Source: an uncultured Bacillus sp.
GTDB lineage: Bacteria > Bacillota > Bacilli > Bacillales > DSM-1321
Length of the DNA stretch: 7,617 nt
NCBI GenBank assembly: GCA_934215995.1
Contig: CAKQBC010000106.1
Span: 1-7,617, forward strand
Direction: 5' to 3'
Below are positions 5,718 through 7,617 of the stretch, one piece after another (the first letter of the stretch is position 1; every line of letters begins with the position of its first letter). Under the pieces are notes generated by a model that saw only the letters and a list, made by a program, of their open reading frames with translations, searched no databases and was not told the origin of the DNA. A program made the position numbers and the translations under genes.

Positions 5718-7136
5718 TTATTTGGTTAACGCCCCTTCTGGCGCATACTTTTTTACTTCAAATGATCGATTAATAATCGAACGGGCTTCCGGAAGATCCT
5801 TCACTTCGCCAAGAGCCATCAGCTGGGCCATGATATTGCCGATCGCCGTAGCTTCCACCGGTCCGGCATGGACTTCTTTCCCCGTCACATTGGCGACCAG
5901 CTGGTTGAGCATTTCGTTCTGGCAGCCACCGCCAATGACATTAATCTGTTTAAAATCCTTTTCAAAAATTTCTTCAATCTGGCCGACCGCCTGCAGGTAA
6001 CTGTCCGCCAAACTTTCATACACACATTTAGCTACCTCTCCCGGCGTTTCCGGCATTGGCTGGCCAGTTTCCCTGCAGAAGTTCCTGATTTCCTCTACCA
6101 TCTTGTCCGGCTTCAGAAAGCGATTGTCATTGACATCGACAATCGACCTGAAATCCTTCGCTTCTTTTGCCATCCTGACAAAATCGGCAAATGAATAGGC
6201 ATCCTGATAGTTCCGTTTCACTTCCTGGATCATCCAAAGACCCATAATATTCTTCAGGAAGCGATAGCGGTAATCAATACCGCCTTCATTCGTGAAGTTA
6301 TATTCCTGCGCTTTCGTGATGCAGATCGGAAAATGGTTTTCGACCCCCATCAAAGACCATGTCCCGGAACTGATATAAATGCTGTCTTCCTGCTCCGGCA
6401 CCGAAATGACAGCCGATGCGGTATCGTGGGTCGCAGGCAGGATCACCTTCATATCGAACCCCACTTCCTTCACTACCTGTTCCGACAAGCTGCCGATAAT
6501 CGTCTTCGGCATCTTAATGTCCTGGAACATCTCTTTGCCGATTCCCAATTTAGCAAGGATTTGTTCATCCCATTTTTTCGTGAAAGCATTCAATAGCTGT
6601 GTTGAGGTTGCATTCGTATATTCACTCGCTTTGACACCCGTCAGCAGGAAGTGGAAATAATCCGGGATCATCAGGAATGATTTTGCCTTCTCCAGGACTT
6701 CAGGGTTGTTTTTCTTTATGGAAAAAAGCTGATAAATCGTATTGAATTTCTGGAACTGAATGCCGGTATCCAAATACAGATCTTCCTTGGCAATCAGCCG
6801 GGCGACTTCTTCCATCATCCCGTCTGTCCTTGGGTCGCGGTATGATACGGCGTCCGTCAGGCACTGGTCGTTTTCATCCAAGAGGACAAAGTCGACGGCC
6901 CACGTATCGATGCCGATACTGTCAGGCTGAATGCCCCTTTCACCGCATTTTTTTAGGCCTGTAATTATTTCCTGGAACAGAGCATGCAGGTTCCAGCAAA
7001 AATGTCCGCCGTTTTTATGTATTTCATTTTTGAACCGATGTATTTCCTCGAGCATCAATAAACCGTTTTCAAGACAACCGAGGATCAGCCTTCCGCTTGA
7101 AGCCCCGATATCTACAGCCACGCTGAATTTCGCCAT
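5718..7136 (-). CDS. rhaB: Rhamnulokinase RhaB
   Basis: This 472-residue FGGY-family kinase phosphorylates L-rhamnulose at O1 with ATP. The N-terminal FGGY domain opens with the phosphate-binding loop VDIGASSGR (8-16). DTWAVDF (77-83) and YRDPRTDGM (99-107) belong to the sugar site. D238 in [11 protein letters not shown] (233-243) is the expected catalytic base, matching D237 of E. coli RhaB. The C-terminal domain holds SSGTWSLMG (256-264) and the nucleotide-binding [13 protein letters not shown] (401-413). The length is slightly below the E. coli enzyme (489), with no missing core motif. The start ATG (7134-7136) has AAGGGGTG (7142-7149) just upstream. It is the first gene of the rhaB-rhaA-rhaM-transporter operon, with a perfect cre box 17 bases upstream of its start codon, so carbon catabolite repression by CcpA is expected. 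Confidence 0.96.
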   Translation of the reverse strand: MAKFSVAVDIGASSGRLILGCLENGLLMLEEIHRFKNEIHKNGGHFCWNLHALFQEIITGLKKCGERGIQPDSIGIDTWAVDFVLLDENDQCLTDAVSYRDPRTDGMMEEVARLIAKEDLYLDTGIQFQKFNTIYQLFSIKKNNPEVLEKAKSFLMIPDYFHFLLTGVKASEYTNATSTQLLNAFTKKWDEQILAKLGIGKEMFQDIKMPKTIIGSLSEQVVKEVGFDMKVILPATHDTASAVISVPEQEDSIYISSGTWSLMGVENHFPICITKAQEYNFTNEGGIDYRYRFLKNIMGLWMIQEVKRNYQDAYSFADFVRMAKEAKDFRSIVDVNDNRFLKPDKMVEEIRNFCRETGQPMPETPGEVAKCVYESLADSYLQAVGQIEEIFEKDFKQINVIGGGCQNEMLNQLVANVTGKEVHAGPVEATAIGNIMAQLMALGEVKDLPEARSIINRSFEVKKYAPEGALTK

Positions 7137-7152
7137 TCAATCACACCCCTTG

Positions 7153-7167
7153 TTGTAAGCGCTTACT
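7153..7167 (-). promoter_or_regulatory. Perfect cre box (CcpA operator) ahead of rhaB
   Basis: TTGTAAGCGCTTACT fits the Bacillus cre consensus WTGNAANCGNWNNCW at every fixed position, and its core GTAAGCGCTTAC is a perfect palindrome. It lies between the rhaB ribosome binding site and the likely promoter. CcpA bound here would block initiation or early elongation when a preferred sugar is present, repressing the whole downstream operon. Confidence 0.88.
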
Positions 7168-7397
7168 GATTCCTTGTGTCTTATTTTACTGTAATTTCGA
7201 AATACTTCTATAACGTAATTCGGCAAAATGACTGTCCTTATTTGCATCGATTTCTACAGCAGGAAAAAAGAAGAAATTTCATGGTCAGTTTGCAGTATAC
7301 AACTGGCATACATCCTTTCAGAAACTGAATAATTTCGTAAGGAGATAGTCGTGATTTGCATAGGAAACTGCATCTGCAAGAATGGCAAACCTGCCGC
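7168..7397 (-). promoter_or_regulatory. rhaB upstream region with promoter and operator candidates
   Basis: About 230 AT-rich bases without a supported gene separate the araC-type gene terminator from the cre box. A TAAAAT -10 candidate (7183-7188, minus) would place the start about 10 bases before the cre box, but no good -35 sits 16-18 bases from it. That is consistent with a promoter needing an activator. Two inverted repeats could be operators: CAGTT...AACTG (7286-7305) and TTCAG-AAA-CTGAA (7317-7329). Which of them serves the AraC or DeoR regulator cannot be told from the sequence. Confidence 0.5.
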
Positions 7398-7433
7398 AAA
7401 AAAGACTGCCCTGAAAAATGGACAGCCTTTTTG
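7398..7433 (-). terminator. Terminator of the AraC-type regulator gene
   Basis: On the minus strand AAAAGGCTGTCC (7431-7420) pairs with GGGCAGTCTTTT (7411-7400), with two G-U pairs and an 8-base loop, followed by a T run. It starts a few bases after the regulator stop codon (7435-7437), so the regulator is transcribed separately from rhaB. Confidence 0.85.
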
Positions 7434-7434
7434 C

Positions 7435-7617
7435 CTATCTTATTTTATGGGGTGTGACACCATATTTTGCCTTGAAGATCCGGTAAAAATAACTTTGGTT
7501 ATCGTAGCCGACCTGGTTGACGATGCTTGTAATCGGCTGATCGGTATTTTCCAATAAATCTCTTGCTGCTTTCAGCCGTTTCTCCTGCAAAAGCTCCTTA
7601 AACGTGTAGCCTGTCGC
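7435..7617 (-). CDS. AraC/XylS-family transcriptional activator, C-terminal part only
   Basis: The final 60 residues of a minus-strand gene run off the window edge. They contain most of the second half of the AraC DNA-binding domain: TGYTFKELLQEKRLKAARDLL, then the helix-turn-helix in ITSIVNQVGYDNQSYFYRIFKAKYGVTPHKIR, ending at TAG. The pattern VGYDNQSYFYRIFKAKYGVTP is the hallmark of the family (G-F/Y-x-x-x-x-Y-F-x-x-x-F-K-x-x-x-G-x-x-P). The N-terminal ligand-binding part lies outside, so the effector cannot be read, and a response-regulator form with a receiver domain is also possible. Its place just upstream of rhaB on the same strand suggests that it activates the rhamnose operon, making this locus doubly regulated by AraC and DeoR proteins. 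Confidence 0.92.
   Translation of the reverse strand, partial: ATGYTFKELLQEKRLKAARDLLENTDQPITSIVNQVGYDNQSYFYRIFKAKYGVTPHKIR

Noticed and set aside
7351..7557. Plus-strand frame of 68 codons starting with GTG and preceded by AAGGAG (7340-7345), with a cysteine-rich N-terminus.
   Set aside because: It runs through the terminator and antisense into the conserved helix-turn-helix of the AraC gene. Its sequence beyond 7435 is just the complement of that domain. The ribosome binding site is attractive but probably chance.
1..7617. CRISPR arrays, tRNA or rRNA genes, riboswitches, toxin-antitoxin or phage-defence genes.
   Set aside because: I saw no regularly spaced repeats, no tRNA-like cloverleaf with CCA or TTCGA arms, no conserved riboswitch core in the leaders, and no defence-type domains.

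Overview
The window looks like a chromosomal segment from a low-GC Gram-positive bacterium, most likely Bacillaceae. Supporting signs are strong AGGAGG-type ribosome binding sites, a TTG start on a DeoR regulator, an extended -10 promoter, U-tract terminators, a perfect CcpA cre box, and an L-rhamnose gene set close to that of Bacillus species. No species can be named from this alone.

Right part (about 1686-7617, all minus strand): an L-rhamnose utilisation locus. In transcription order it holds the C-terminal end of an AraC-family activator with its own terminator, then a regulatory gap of about 300 bases with a cre box, then rhamnulokinase (rhaB), L-rhamnose isomerase (rhaA), L-rhamnose mutarotase (rhaM), an MFS transporter, and a strong terminator. 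A DeoR-family regulator (probable rhaR) follows with its own promoter and terminator. The inferred flow is uptake by the MFS protein, anomer interconversion by RhaM, isomerisation to L-rhamnulose by RhaA and phosphorylation to L-rhamnulose-1-phosphate by RhaB. The aldolase that should split this product (RhaEW/YuxG type in bacilli, or RhaD) is not in the window.

Left part (about 99-1665): an IS91-like (HUH, Y2) rolling-circle insertion sequence. It has an intact 413-residue transposase and a small overlapping zinc-ribbon protein gene. Its probable oriIS end, with a small hairpin, abuts a GAAC target at 95-98.

Extreme left (3-98, plus strand): an open frame with the PYGY signature of a serine recombinase core. 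It is cut off exactly at the proposed IS end. The rest of this recombinase is not on the other side of the IS; the rhamnose locus is there instead. The rhamnose genes therefore sit on the terIS side of the element, the side from which IS91/ISCR elements can carry passenger DNA. This junction is the most interesting feature of the window. No wholly novel system was identified.
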